Source: Crotalaria pallida (lineage: Eukaryota; Streptophyta; Magnoliopsida; Fabales; Fabaceae). Taken from it: a stretch of DNA of 64,000 bases. Location of the stretch: assembly GCA_037953625.1 (NCBI GenBank), contig CM075654.1, positions 19,957,501 through 20,021,500 on the forward strand. The letters run 5' to 3'. Under the pieces are notes generated by a model, which saw nothing but the letters and a program-made list of their open reading frames with translations, did no database searches and was not told the DNA's origin. Each line of letters opens with the position of its first letter. Within the stretch, counting starts at the first letter, position 1. Positions 22,915-34,515 of this stretch are shown here, piece by piece. A program made the translations under genes and the position numbers.

Positions 22915-24925
22915 TGTAACATCCCTAATTTTTGTCTCCCGAATAATAGGAAATTAATAATAAAAAGTTTTATTATTAATTTATAGAATTTTTCTAAGTT
23001 TATGTTTTGTATTTAATTAGCCTTAAATATAAAAATAAGTGGAAATATTTTTATATGGCAAATAAATGCAAAGTATAAGGAAATTGCATTTTGGTCCCTG
23101 GATGAGGACTAAAAGGCAATATTAGAAAGGTTCTTGGAGGGAAAGATTTAAAAAAAATAATTTTTAAATTTTGAACTGATCTAACCGGTTAGTAATGCCC
23201 TGTAACCGGTTAGACGATGAACTCAGAAACTGGTTTAGTGGATTTTGATGAGTAATCACTCGAATTACTCCGTAATCGCCACGATTACTGCATGGATTTA
23301 GTGGCAACACACGCGTCGCCCTGCATGGAGATCTAATTTGTCTATAAATAGGTGGATTTCTGATGGATTAGGGGTTGCTCATCTGAATTCTTGTTGAAGA
23401 TGTTGAGTTAGGGTTCCAAAATCGTGAGGGCAAATTCTCATTCATCTCTGAATTTTGTTGAGCGAGTGATACACATTCACAAAGCTCACATCAAGGGCTT
23501 TGTGTTGATATAGAGTTTGTGAGCTGAGAGTCTTTGTGTGAGGAGAAATCGTCAATTGAAGTGAAGGTTGGGAAAACTGAGTTCAGAATTTTCTGATTCT
23601 GGAAGCTGTGTTGGAACCTTGATTTTGAGTAGCTCAGGTAATCTCTAGGCCTCAAATCTTTCTCATTCGTTAGTGCATGTTGCCTAGAACAATCTCTAAT
23701 TATTTTCCCCAATTTCTTTGACCAAATTCCATGTCAATTTTGGTGGTTTCTGGACCCTATTGCTGGAAAACCGAATCTGAGTGCAGACTTGGGGAAATCG
23801 TGAGAGTTTGTGGTTTCTCTTCAAATCCAGTGAAAATATTCATCAAGATCGTCTTAGAGGTATGGGAGAAGTCTATACTATACTAGATTTAGACTAAAAA
23901 TTAAATGATTTAGGATTTGAGTTCACAAAACTCAAAAGGGCATTATGTGTTTTTAAGCACAAAGGCTTGGAGGCCAATTTCTTGCTCACTGTGGTTTTGA
24001 GAAATTTTAAATTGATGCATGCAAGCTATATAATTGTTGAATTCTGTATTTGAGTGCTTGATTTAAGTTTTGTTGTGTTAAACTATGTTTATGTGGATTT
24101 TCATGAAATTTAATACAATAAACTTGATGCATGCAATATGAATGTGTTTATGGGTGTAAACATGTTTATTTTAAGGCATATGAACTTGGTGTATACTGAA
24201 ATTTGGTTAGATTTAAGAAAGGAAGAAAATGAGTTGTTAAAACTCTTGTTTTAATGGTCTGACTGCATAATCTAACCGGTTACACGATTTTCGTAACCGG
24301 TTAGACACTGCAGATTTTCAAAGAAAAATCAGTTTATAAATCAGTCCTGAAATCTTAATAGTTTTTACTCAAATATAAACCTTAATTTCAATACACAAGG
24401 TCTGAATATGGGTTGTGATAATGTCAATAAATTCAGATTGGAAAGATTACAATTTATGCCTTAAATTGATGGAATAATTTCAAGAGAAATTATGTTCATT
24501 GGAAAAGGATATGTGATTTGGACTTTTGAATGATGAAACAATGGTTTTTGAGGTATAAAATGTTAGTTCCATGATGAACATGATGAATGTTTTGATAATG
24601 ACAAAGTGTTTTTGAACAAGCTACAAGTGTTGATCAAGTTTCAAGCTCAACAAGCAACAACAAACATCAAATGAAGAAGAGAGAAAGCAAGCTCATGAAG
24701 ACCTAAGTTTGAGTGTATTTGTATTTCTTTTATCTTTTGCCTCTCAAGCTTCATAGGTTTTTTATTTGGGTAGATTATTATAGAGGGTAGTGAATCTCAT
24801 TCATAAGTCATGATTTAATCATAATTTGAGTTTTCACTTAACCTAGAATCAATAGGTGGCTTAAAGGTTTTAAAGGAAAGGTTGGATTTTGAGAAAACAA
24901 GTTTTGAACATGTACAGTACCAACT

Positions 24926-24987
24926 TAATCGATTAAATGATAACTTAATCGAGTACTACTCGAGTACAAGACTTGCTTAATCGATTA
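24926..24987. promoter_or_regulatory. Copia-1 palindrome cluster upstream of TATA
   Basis: TAATCGATTA (24926) and TAATCGAGTA (24946) are 20 bp apart; TACTCGAGTA (24957) and TAATCGATTA (24978) are 21 bp apart. The same class of paired decamers occurs in the gypsy LTRs. Repeated in the 3' LTR near 29187. Confidence 0.7.
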
Positions 24988-25065
24988 AGTACTGCTGAAC
25001 TGATTTTTAAAATACGTTTTTCACTTCTCAAAATCAGTTTTCAAGTGCTACAACTTTTGGGTATT

Positions 25066-25075
25066 CTATATAAAC
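25066..25075 (+). promoter_or_regulatory. Copia-1 LTR TATA box
   Basis: CTATATAAAC, about 80 bp after the palindrome cluster. Confidence 0.7.
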
Positions 25076-25936
25076 CTTTTCCTATTATTTGTGATAAGTA
25101 AGAATCATTTTCATACAAGTTTTACAAAGAATCAAGCCACTCTATTCTCTCTCATTTTTCAAAGATCAAAGCTTTTATATTTTCATATTCTTTGATCAAG
25201 AACCTTTGAATCTCTTATGGTGAATTGTCATAACTCTTGATTGAGATTCATAGGATTATTTTGTGTTTTCTATTGTGTTGTAATCTTTGCAAGAAGGCAA
25301 GCCACTACAACAAACAAGAAGTCTTGGTGTGTCGATTTTATCATCAAGCAAGTGCATTCTTATTGAAGAAGAAGAAGAAGTCTTGGTTGTGAATCAAGCA
25401 AGTGAAGCCTTGGTGTGTGGATTATCATCAAGCAATTGAAGACTTGTTGTGTCGATTATCAACAAGGGGTAGAGGTTAGATTAGAGAGAAGATCAATAGG
25501 ATTACAAGGCAAGGGTGTCGGTTATCTCTTGTAGGCTAGCAAGAAGGGAGTCTTGTGAGGCAATCACTTGTAATTTGAGAACTCTAATTCCTCATAGTGA
25601 AGAATCTCTCTTGGTTGAAGAGGGGACTGGATGTAGCTTTCAAGTGGATGAAAGTGAACCAGGATAAATCACTGTGTCGTATCTCTAAACTCTTACTCTT
25701 TATATTCAAGTCATTTGATTGCGTTCTTGATTGAAAACCTAGAAAGATTGATTTTCATAATTGATTGAATTGAATCTTTGATTGTTCAAATTGATAAAGG
25801 GAAAATCATTTTCATAACTAGGTTAATCAATAAGAATATAGGTGTTAATCATTTCCGCTGAATCTCTGATCTTGCATGTGAATTGATTGATTTTCGTATT
25901 CGAATGAAAATTGATTTTTCTGTTTTCTGTCATATT

Positions 25937-25998
25937 TAATCGATTAAGTTCAAGCTTAATCGAGTACTACTCGAGTACACGACTTGCTTAATCGATTA
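25937..25998. promoter_or_regulatory. Copia-1 second palindrome cluster
   Basis: Starts at 25937, 25957, 25968 and 25989, repeating the 20/11/21 spacing of the first cluster. Confidence 0.7.
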
Positions 25999-26154
25999 AG
26001 TACTGTAGAATTTGTAAAAATCATTTGTTTTGATTGTTTAGATTTGTTTCGTTTGAAAATCTTTCAAGGTAGCTTCAACACCTATTCAACCCCCCCTTCT
26101 AGGTGTATTCCTAGGGTTCCTTTGTCTCTCCAACCACCAATTGCGGTTTCCTCA

Positions 26155-26172
26155 ATTGGTATCAGAGCTCGG
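26155..26172 (+). other. Copia-1 primer-binding site
   Basis: TTGGTATCAGAGCTCGG immediately after the 5' LTR; initiator tRNA-Met type. Confidence 0.85.
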
Positions 26173-26226
26173 TCGAAAGACACGAGCATAAGAGCTTTTT
26201 CGTAAAGATCCTTTAAGAAAATCGCA

Positions 26227-28017
26227 ATGGGTTCTACGAATCCCTTTGGTGGTGAAGGTGCTTCAATAAGTCGTCCTCCATTGTTTGCCGGAGAAGGCTA
26301 TGCATATTGGAAAGTTAGAATGAAAATCTTTATCCAAGCCATAGATAGTGAAATTTGGAAAGTAGTTGAAAAAGGTCCTCATATCCCCTCTAGTTTAGTT
26401 GAAGGTGTAGAACAATTGATCCCCGAGGATAAGTGGAAGGATGATGATAGAAAGAAAGTACAATATGATTATAAAGCAAAGAATATCATTACATCCGCTT
26501 TATCCTATGACGAGTTCTTTAGAGTTTCTCAATGTTCTAGTGCTAAGGAAATGTGGGACACTTTACAAGTGACTCATGAAGGAACTAGTGAGGTTAGGAG
26601 AGCTAGATTGAATGCTTTAATGCGTGATTATGAATTGTTTCATATGCTTCCAAATGAATCTATAAATGATATGCAAAAGCGTTTTACTCATATTATAAAT
26701 CATTTACTTGCTCTTGGTAAAACTTTTCTACAAGGTGAACTTTCTAACAAAGTGTTGAGATGTTTAGACAGGAATTGGCAACCAAAAGTAACGGCTATTG
26801 TTGAATCTAAAAATTTGGATGCTATGGATCTAGCAACACTTTTCGGAAAGCTTCAAGAACATGAAATGGAGCTTGGACGATTAAGTATCAATGAAGAGTC
26901 GGATAAGAACAAATCAAGGAAAGGACTTGCTCTTAGAGTCAAAAGTGCATATAAAAAGAAAGATAGTTCCGATGATGATGATAGTGAAGATTCCGATTCC
27001 GATGTTGATGAAAAAGACATGAAACTTTTGTTAAAAGAGTTTGACAAGTTTCTAAGGAGAAAAGGAAGGTTGAACAAGGACAAAAGTAAAGAGAAGGATT
27101 CCCCACACTACAAGACCAAGACATCAAAAGAAGGTGTAGTTTGTCATGAATGTGGAAAACCCGGTCATCTCAAGTATTCATGCTCTAGGTATCTCAAGAA
27201 GAAGGAGAAAGACAGGAAAAATTCTAAATCTAAAAGAGCATACATAGTTTGGGATAGTGATGAAGATAACAAGAAAAGCACATCGAGTAGTTCATCGGAT
27301 GATGAAGAAGCCGCTTGTCTCAACTTGATAACTCTAGTAGATGATGAAGAACAAAGTTCAAATGATGAATCAAGTTATCAAAGCGAGGATAGCAATGTAA
27401 GTGAATCTAAATCCGAAATTTCTTCTAAATATGAATTGTTACATAATGCTTATGAAGAAATGTATGAACAACTTGAAAAACTAGCTTTGAAAAACATTGA
27501 AAGAAAGAAGCTCATTTTGAAACATCAAAAAGAGATTTTAGAACTTCAAAAACAAGTTGATGAGCTTAATCTTGAAAATGAAACTCTTGATCTTATATAT
27601 GCTAGTTCTTCTTGTGATTGTGCTAGTAGATTGAATATTGTGGTTGATTGTGAGAATTGCAAGTTGCTCAAGGATGAAAATGCTATTTTGAAAAATAAGC
27701 TTGCAAGTTTCACCATTTGTGATATTAGATTGCGCACATTGTTAAATTTTCAAAGAGAAAATTCAAACAAGTTTGGTTTGGGTTATACTAATGCTAAGAG
27801 TAAATCTCATAGAAATGTTGTTGATTTTTCTAAAGTTGATTTTTCAAATCCTCCAACATGTTTCTATTGTGGTACTCATGGACATACTTCAAATGTGTGT
27901 TATGTTAAAGTGCATGGTATACCTAAAGGAAATTTTGTTTGGATGAAAAAGGGTGAAAGTCCCTACACTAACAAAAATGGATCCAAAACCATTTGGATAC
28001 CAAAAAGCAAAGCATGA
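26227..28017 (+). CDS. gag: Copia-1 Gag
   Basis: An intact 596-codon frame from ATG 26227. The first ~220 residues are the copia-type gag region (UBN2 family: YWKVRMKIFIQ near the start, then the MWDTLQVTHEG segment). A basic, acidic-Ser-rich linker (DDDDSEDSDSD) follows, then a CCHC zinc knuckle CHECGKPGHLKYSC (27142), a second Ser/Asp-rich stretch, a long predicted coiled coil (about 27420-27700) and a second knuckle CFYCGTHGHTSNVC (27859). It ends WIPKSKA at 28017, where autonomous relatives would run on towards protease. Gag packages the RNA in virus-like particles. The intact frame with pol absent suggests Gag itself is kept. Confidence 0.9.
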   Translation: MGSTNPFGGEGASISRPPLFAGEGYAYWKVRMKIFIQAIDSEIWKVVEKGPHIPSSLVEGVEQLIPEDKWKDDDRKKVQYDYKAKNIITSALSYDEFFRVSQCSSAKEMWDTLQVTHEGTSEVRRARLNALMRDYELFHMLPNESINDMQKRFTHIINHLLALGKTFLQGELSNKVLRCLDRNWQPKVTAIVESKNLDAMDLATLFGKLQEHEMELGRLSINEESDKNKSRKGLALRVKSAYKKKDSSDDDDSEDSDSDVDEKDMKLLLKEFDKFLRRKGRLNKDKSKEKDSPHYKTKTSKEGVVCHECGKPGHLKYSCSRYLKKKEKDRKNSKSKRAYIVWDSDEDNKKSTSSSSSDDEEAACLNLITLVDDEEQSSNDESSYQSEDSNVSESKSEISSKYELLHNAYEEMYEQLEKLALKNIERKKLILKHQKEILELQKQVDELNLENETLDLIYASSSCDCASRLNIVVDCENCKLLKDENAILKNKLASFTICDIRLRTLLNFQRENSNKFGLGYTNAKSKSHRNVVDFSKVDFSNPPTCFYCGTHGHTSNVCYVKVHGIPKGNFVWMKKGESPYTNKNGSKTIWIPKSKA

Positions 28018-28821
28018 TTGTTTTGTAGGTTTGATTGAAGATGCAAATGAATGACACATGTTCTCAATTGGTCTCAACTATGAATGTCTATATTCACATC
28101 TTCAATTGGTATCACACTTGCATCTTAAGTGAATGTCCTACAAAGTGGTAATATTTGATATTGATATATTATCTCAATTGGTATCTTCTCAATTGATATT
28201 ACTTTTCTAAATGTTTAGTTAATTCAATTTGTATCATTGAGAGATTATTAGTTGATTATCATGCTTTTGTGATTATTGATTCTTCTTTACAATTGATATC
28301 TTCTTTGTTAAGTGATATTATGATCTTTTTAGTTCTCAATTGGTATTATATTTCATTGTTATATTCTCTTACCAATTGATATCACATTTCAAAGTATAGC
28401 TCTATTGTATTTGTTCAATTGGTATCAATGTTGTGAAGAAATGATCATTGATTTCTTACCTTGGCTTAGATGTTATATTTCAATTGGTATATATTACTTT
28501 TTGATAATGCCAAAGGGGGAGAAATATTATGTTTTGAATTAAATGAAATGTTTCTCAAAGTGGGAGAAATGGTATGTTTTTAACAAATGGGAGAAATATG
28601 ATATTATATTTTTTGGAGAAAGGTTGTTTTGTTGTTTTTATGTAGGTTGAGCTAAGTTGTTGAAGATAGGGGGAGAATCAAGCTTCTATCTCAATTGGAT
28701 TCAAGTGTTATAGCATTGATTGAGAGGGAGAAAGAGTCTTCTCAAGTGATCAAATGTTTCAAGCATCAACAACTTCAAATGATTTCAAAACATGGATTGT
28801 CATTTTCAAAAAGGGGGAGAT
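28018..28821 (+). other. Copia-1 3' internal region: repeated CAATTGGTATC motifs and several polypurine tracts
   Basis: No coding. About ten imperfect copies of TCAATTGGTATC lie between 28060 and 28490 (for example 28101, 28173, 28335, 28414, 28480). They resemble the LTR/PBS junction of this element. Polypurine tracts AAAGGGGGAGA occur at 28512 and 28811, with AGGGGGAGA at about 28668 and weaker copies between. Multiple polypurine tracts and repeated motifs here are known in Sireviruses. Confidence 0.65.
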
Positions 28822-30415
28822 TGTTAGTTCCATGATGAACATGATGAATGTTTTGATAATGACAAAGTGTTTTTGAACAAGCTACAAGTGTTGATCAAGT
28901 TTCAAGCTCAACAAGCAACAACAAACATCAAATGAAGAAGAGAGAAAGCAAGCTCATGAAGACCTAAGTTTGAGTGTATTTGTATTTCTTTTATCTTTTG
29001 CCTCTCAAGCTTCATAGGTTTTTTATTTGGGTAGATTATTATAGAGGGTAGTGAATCTCATTCATAAGTCATGATTTAATCATAATTTGAGTTTTCACTT
29101 AACCTAGAATCAATAGGTGGCTTAAAGGTTTTAAAGGAAAGGTTGGATTTTGAGAAAACAAGTTTTGAACATGTACAGTACCAACTTAATCGATTAAATG
29201 ATAACTTAATCGAGTACTACTCGAGTACAAGACTTGCTTAATCGATTAAGTACTGCTGAACTGATTTTTAAAATACGTTTTTCACTTCTCAAAATCAGTT
29301 TTCAAGTGCTACAACTTTTGGGTATTCTATATAAACCTTTTCCTATTATTTGTGATAAGTAAGAATCATTTTCATACAAGTTTTACAAAGAATCAAGCCA
29401 CTCTATTCTCTCTCATTTTTCAAAGATCAAAGCTTTTATATTTTCATATTCTTTGATCAAGAACCTTTGAATCTCTTATGGTGAATTGTCATAACTCTTG
29501 ATTGAGATTCATAGGATTATTTTGTGTTTTCTATTGTGTTGTAATCTTTGCAAGAAGGCAAGCCACTACAACAAACAAGAAGTCTTGGTGTGTCGATTTT
29601 ATCATCAAGCAAGTGCATTCTTATTGAAGAAGAAGAAGAAGTCTTGGTTGTGAATCAAGCAAGTGAAGCCTTGGTGTGTGGATTATCATCAAGCAATTGA
29701 AGACTTGTTGTGTCGATTATCAACAAGGGGTAGAGGTTAGATTAGAGAGAAGATCAATAGGATTACAAGGCAAGGGTGTCGGTTATCTCTTGTAGGCTAG
29801 CAAGAAGGGAGTCTTGTGAGGCAATCACTTGTAATTTGAGAACTCTAATTCCTCATAGTGAAGAATCTCTCTTGGTTGAAGAGGGGACTGGATGTAGCTT
29901 TCAAGTGGATGAAAGTGAACCAGGATAAATCACTGTGTCGTATCTCTAAACTCTTACTCTTTATATTCAAGTCATTTGATTGCGTTCTTGATTGAAAACC
30001 TAGAAAGATTGATTTTCATAATTGATTGAATTGAATCTTTGATTGTTCAAATTGATAAAGGGAAAATCATTTTCATAACTAGGTTAATCAATAAGAATAT
30101 AGGTGTTAATCATTTCCGCTGAATCTCTGATCTTGCATGTGAATTGATTGATTTTCGTATTCGAATGAAAATTGATTTTTCTGTTTTCTGTCATATTTAA
30201 TTGATTAAGTTCAAGCTTAATCGAGTACTACTCGAGTACACGACTTGCTTAATCGATTAAGTACTGTAGAATTTGTAAAAATCATTTGTTTTGATTGTTT
30301 AGATTTGTTTCGTTTGAAAATCTTTCAAGGTAGCTTCAACACCTATTCAACCCCCCCTTCTAGGTGTATTCCTAGGGTTCCTTTGTCTCTCCAACCACCA
30401 ATTGCGGTTTCCTCA
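28822..30415 (+). repeat. Copia-1 3' LTR
   Basis: 1,594 bp, near-identical to 24561-26154. Confidence 0.92.
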
Positions 30416-30794
30416 TAAAACAATGTTAAATGTGTTTTGGATTGGGCAGAGAATTCAAGAAAAAAGGGTTTTTCTGAATTGCAATGGTAAATAGTTCAGG
30501 TCTGTAATTCTAACCGGTTAGCCTGAAACTGTAACCGGTTAGTACCTGAATATGAAAAATAAAAAGTTAAGTTTTAAATACCATTGAAGTTGTATTACTC
30601 AATCTGGGTTTTAAAAGGCATGTTTTGAGAAAAAATTCAAGGGGGAGTTTTATGCCAAATGTTGTACCTCAAATAAATCATTCAAAAGTAGAAATTGGAA
30701 TATTTCTAAATCACATTAATTAATGTAAAGATAAAACCAACCCTGATGTTGTGCATACATATAGACTGGAAGTCTGGTTGGTAGGATCGTTATC

Positions 30795-31011
30795 ATATTC
30801 TGGGAATATGAGGAGGGTACTCCGAGAGTACCAAAGTATAACCTACTTGATGACACATTATAGATATGTGGCCAGTGTCCGGACCTAGTTTTTATGCATT
30901 CTGGGAACGTGGCGTTCTGGGAACGTGGTGCACACTCCGGGAGTGATGCTTTTTATCCAAGTATGGTTCGGCATTATGTTCTGGGAACTAATGTCGGTGT
31001 TCCGGGAACAC
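30795..31011. repeat. Short-palindrome array, 3' LTR copy
   Basis: Counterpart of 16818-17035. The copy that is imperfect at 16938 reads CGTTCtggGAACG here; the palindrome at 30822 has one base change (tccgaga). Confidence 0.7.
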
Positions 31012-31235
31012 AATGGTGTATTGGATGGACGTCCAAGATGGACATTTAGAGGCCTCAGTTGTGGATAGAAAATCATACATCATGCCACTTGCATTATAAG
31101 GGTTATAATGTTGAAAAATTGGTGTGCTCATATGTATCTGCATTATGATCTGTCCATGATATATTTGTGATTGTAATTTTAGTCTTTATCCATTATGTAT
31201 ATGTGTATACTTACTCCCTGTGCCCTGTTTAGGTG

Positions 31236-31709
31236 ATGGCCAGATACCTAGCCTGCATCGAGATACGCCCTATCCCTAGCGGTATATGGACGTATGAGGA
31301 GCACCGTGCCACCTTTGAGGGGGAGGTTGAGATTACTCTCTACCACCCTAACCCTCTAGTGCGGGTGCGACCTCGTCGATTTAGGGTTCCATTAGTCTAT
31401 ACTATGCATGTTCCACCTTTTTACACTTATAGAGGACCACCCCCGGCTCGACCTATGCGTCGTTTCCATTGTTTTCGTTTTAGAGCTGCCACTCGTTCCC
31501 ATCCTTCATCCCATAGAGTTGTCACTGAGGAGACTCCTTCTCCTGGTCTGACTGAGTATGATAGGACTGCTTCTGCGGATCCTAGACCCAGTGGTGGGGT
31601 CTCTACACCATCGGGCGAGGTCGAGGAGGACCTTGTGGAGGATGAGAGCGAGGAGGAGGTACATGTTGAGCCGACTGTTTCTGCTAGAGGTGGACCCGCT
31701 GGTTCATAG
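31236..31709 (+). CDS. LTR-encoded protein of Gypsy-1 (3' LTR copy)
   Basis: 157 codons, the same length and frame as 17260-17733 with only a few amino-acid differences and no stop or frameshift, although the gag-pol of this element has decayed. Same acceptor GTTTAG|GTG just upstream. In the 3' LTR it would be read only from the 3' LTR promoter or as the 3' untranslated region of the genomic RNA. Confidence 0.72.
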   Translation: MARYLACIEIRPIPSGIWTYEEHRATFEGEVEITLYHPNPLVRVRPRRFRVPLVYTMHVPPFYTYRGPPPARPMRRFHCFRFRAATRSHPSSHRVVTEETPSPGLTEYDRTASADPRPSGGVSTPSGEVEEDLVEDESEEEVHVEPTVSARGGPAGS

Positions 31710-32345
31710 GAGCCTGCATAGCATAGGTGTTTTGGATCCTAGATCCTAGGGATAGAGCTGTGGAGGATCTGAGGAGCTGTTGAGGACATGGAAGACTTGC
31801 TCTGGGACTTCTGCTTTTGGACTTTGTTATATATTGTATATATTGAGAGGTCTTAGAGTGAGCTTTTATTTTAGTGCAGCTGGTCTGTATATGTCTTATC
31901 AAAACTTGCTATCTCGACTTTTTATCACTTGCTACTGTACTGATGGGGTTTTATTTGATGGTATGATCTATATATATATGATGTTTATTTTCCTCAGCAG
32001 TGCCCCATAAGTACTATTTTCTTCCGCGAACTCTGATTTCAGTTTATAAAGAATTCGGCGAAACGTATATATTTTATATACTCAAATCTGACTCTAGAGG
32101 CAAATCATATGTTTAAATAATAACTACTAAGGTTTCCTATAAATAAGGACGTGCTTTCTCGAGAGTCTTTTTCAAATCTAAGATAATACTAAGCGGAATT
32201 CATGAAACGGTTTATGTCAGAAAGAGGTTTTGATTAAGCAAGTAATAATATTAAAAAGGAAAAATTTTCTAGTCCTAATTTTGATAGCAAGTAGTAAACT
32301 ATTTGGAAATATTAATTATTTTCAAGTTAAAAAGAGAGCGTCACA

Positions 32346-32515
32346 CCCTTTGGTGGTATCAGAGCATTTGTCCTGTTCCTCATGGCCCCGCAGATGCAGC
32401 TAAGTATGATATTCAATATTGATTGAATATGTTTGAGTTAGTTAGTGGTAACATTTATGTCTTAAAGACCTTTTTAGTAACCCAAAGCCCATAGTGCAGG
32501 TCTTTTTATGGCAAC
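32346..32515 (+). mobile_element. Second Gypsy-1 internal start after the 3' LTR
   Basis: Directly after the 3' LTR comes another PBS (TGGTATCAGAGC at 32354), leader and gag ATGGCAAC, matching 18370-18539. Gypsy-2 is inserted after gcaac (32511-32515), and this segment resumes at 44018. So Gypsy-1 has the order LTR-internal-LTR-internal, the mark of recombination between elements or of a tandem pair. Confidence 0.8.
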
Positions 32516-32786
32516 TGTAACACCCCAAAAATTAATCCCCGATTAGAAATTATAATTATATGTAATTACGTTAATTATTATAAAAAAATTATAATGTGAT
32601 TATAATATAATTATGATGATTAGAATATAATTATGTTTTAAAAATAAATTAAGGAATAAATAAAGGAAATTATTGTATTAAGGTAAATATTTCTTTTTGT
32701 GGAAATAAAAGAAGTATTTAATAAGTATTTGATAAGAGAAAAGAAAATAGAATAAAATATAATATTTTGTGATTTTTGTGTCTCAC

Positions 32787-32816
32787 TAACCGGATAGTGA
32801 GATGAGTAACCGGTTA
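32787..32816. promoter_or_regulatory. Palindrome pair 1 of Gypsy-2
   Basis: TAACCGGATA at 32787 (perfect TAACCGGTTA in the second LTR, 41035) and TAACCGGTTA at 32807; spacing 20 bp. It lies about 200 bp before the TATA-like string. Confidence 0.65.
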
Positions 32817-33239
32817 GTGCTCTTAGACACCTAGAACTGAGATTGTTCTGGACAGAAATTGAAAAAGGGGAACACGTTTTTGGCCTTCCAACCAGCCACC
32901 TTAGCCTGAAAACGCGTCAATCTCTGCTGGGAATGAGTGGTGGTGAAATTGGTGACTTAAACCAAATCAAAACCACACAATCCACTCTTAACATTTCATA
33001 AAACTAAGTTCAGATTTCATTTTTCTGTTGTGGCTATCTTTGAGTTCGTTCTCTTTCTCTGAAGCACCAACACTCACAAATTCCATATCAAAACAAAGCT
33101 CTTTCATCCCTCTTGAAGTAGAAACAAATCCCATCTACTTTCGTGTACTCTAGAGGAAATTATAGGCTTCACAACTTGACTCTGTTGATGCTGAAAAACA
33201 GAGCACGAATCTGTTCTTGGAGCTCTCTTTCTTGATTTC

Positions 33240-33251
33240 GTTTGGTAAGCT
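33240..33251 (+). promoter_or_regulatory. Putative splice donor of the Gypsy-2 leader exon
   Basis: TTTG|GTAAGCTC, a strong donor. Its context aligns with the donors at 15527 and 62756. The matching acceptor is TTATTAG|GTG at 34914. Confidence 0.5.
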
Positions 33252-33884
33252 CCAGTTACCTTTGAGTCTCGAATTTGTTTCAATCTCAAGTTCATGTATC
33301 CTAGTTTGAATTCCAATCCTTATTCACGAATTTATTTAACTTATTCTTGTTGAAAATCTTTGATCAATACCCCCTGTTGAAACTGAAAACAGAGTTGCAG
33401 CTGAGGTGGGTTTTGCCTCAAAATCGTGTTGAACCTTTTCCTTTGCTTTCCAATCAGTCTCAAAAGCTTCAATAGGTCAGGGAGAAGATATTCATTCGCT
33501 AGAATGATTATTAAATGGCTTGGAATGTAAAGGAGCTTTACAAGCTCAAGGGCCATAGGTTTTGAATTGGGACTTTGGATTGGAGGCCAAAATAGGACAT
33601 AAAACTCATTCAAGCATGTCATATTAACTGAATACGAGCTAAAGGAACTATAAATTTGACTTGAGAAGCTCTGAAATTGATTTTGACATATTAAGTGCTA
33701 AATATGTGGTTTTATGCATACTTGAGGAATTATATATGAATCTCATGAAATTGATGTGTATAATTGATTTGAACATGTTTAAATATGTCCATATATGTTC
33801 TGTGAATGATTGATAAGGATTGAAAATGAAAGGTTTCTGAATTGGTGTTAAAAAGTGACATTTCTGTAGTGATGCTGCAGTGAC

Positions 33885-33985
33885 TAACCGGTTACTGAAA
33901 CTACTAACCGGTTAGTTACTGTAAAAATTGGAAAAGAGGGAAATTTGAATGTGAATAACCGGTTACACAACTTTCTAACCGGTTA
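33885..33985. promoter_or_regulatory. Palindrome pairs 2 and 3 of Gypsy-2
   Basis: TAACCGGTTA at 33885 and 33905 (spacing 20) and at 33956 and 33976 (spacing 20). Confidence 0.65.
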
Positions 33986-34515
33986 GACACTGTTCAGAAC
34001 CTGAAAAATGTATTTTTTCTTTAATCCAATATTTCCCTAATATTTTTAATTAATTCTTTTAAAATAAAAACTATTTTTTTTATTATTTAAAAGAATGTTT
34101 GGATGTCAATTCCTTTTTAACATCAATTCAATGCCAATTAAATAATTTGAAATCAATCCTAATAACTTGGTTGTGATTGAAATCATGCATGGTGTTATGG
34201 AGCTAAGATAAGATAATAGGAAAAGACACATTCGATTTAATTAAATCGGTATGAGAATACGCGGAGATTAGGTTTATGACGGTGATACGTCAAATAACCG
34301 TGGGAATTAATTATAGGTAAAATAGTCCTATGATGAGTGGGTTCTGCAGACTCGACTCGGGATAATTTTACAATGACTATAATTTTATTCTATCGATCTC
34401 TCGGAGTATTTCGTGATTGCGGAGGACGGTCTTTAGTATAATTTACACATGGGTTGTAATTGTACACTTGGTGGAAAGACGTTTACTCCCAATTGCTTTT
34501 CCTATTTAGTGTGAA

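Larger units (their letters stand above)
24561..26154 (+). repeat. Copia-1 5' LTR
   Basis: It starts TGTTAGTTCC and ends GTTTCCTCA. TATA box CTATATAAAC is at 25066. A palindrome cluster lies 80-140 bp upstream of it (24926-24987) and a second near the LTR end (25937-25998). Confidence 0.92.
24561..30415 (+). mobile_element. Copia-1: gag-only Sirevirus-like element (TR-GAG type)
   Basis: Two 1,594-bp LTRs (24561-26154 and 28822-30415) flank a 2.67-kb core with a PBS, one gag gene and no pol. The 5-bp target duplication taaaa is present at 24556-24560 and 30416-30420. In a by-eye comparison I noticed one base difference between the LTRs (c at about 25940, t at about 30201), so insertion is recent. 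The CCHC gag, several polypurine tracts and repeated motifs before the 3' LTR fit the Sirevirus branch of Ty1/copia. Protease, integrase and RT must come from another element. Confidence 0.88.
14804..32345 (+). mobile_element. Gypsy-1: Ty3/gypsy chromovirus-type retrotransposon (nested)
   Basis: 5' LTR 14804-18369, PBS at 18378, gag-pol 18532-22871, polypurine tract, 3' LTR 22915-32345 (split by a copia element). Pol order is protease, RT, RNase H, integrase and then a chromodomain, as in plant chromoviruses of the Tekay/Del type. Three lesions in gag-pol make it non-autonomous. The 5' flank is aaaac (14799-14803); no matching right duplication is visible because a second internal segment follows the 3' LTR (32346). 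Confidence 0.9.
22915..32345 (+). repeat. Gypsy-1 3' LTR, split by a copia element
   Basis: 22915-24560 plus 30416-32345 match the 5' LTR closely, with scattered substitutions and small indels. The insert at 24561-30415 is flanked by the 5-bp duplication taaaa. The LTR keeps the TATA box, palindrome pairs, palindrome array and LTR gene. Confidence 0.9.

Noticed and set aside
24561..30415. Repeated TTAATCGATTAA clusters as a CRISPR-like array
   Set aside because: Plant DNA, palindromes without uniform spacers, and explained as paired LTR motifs.
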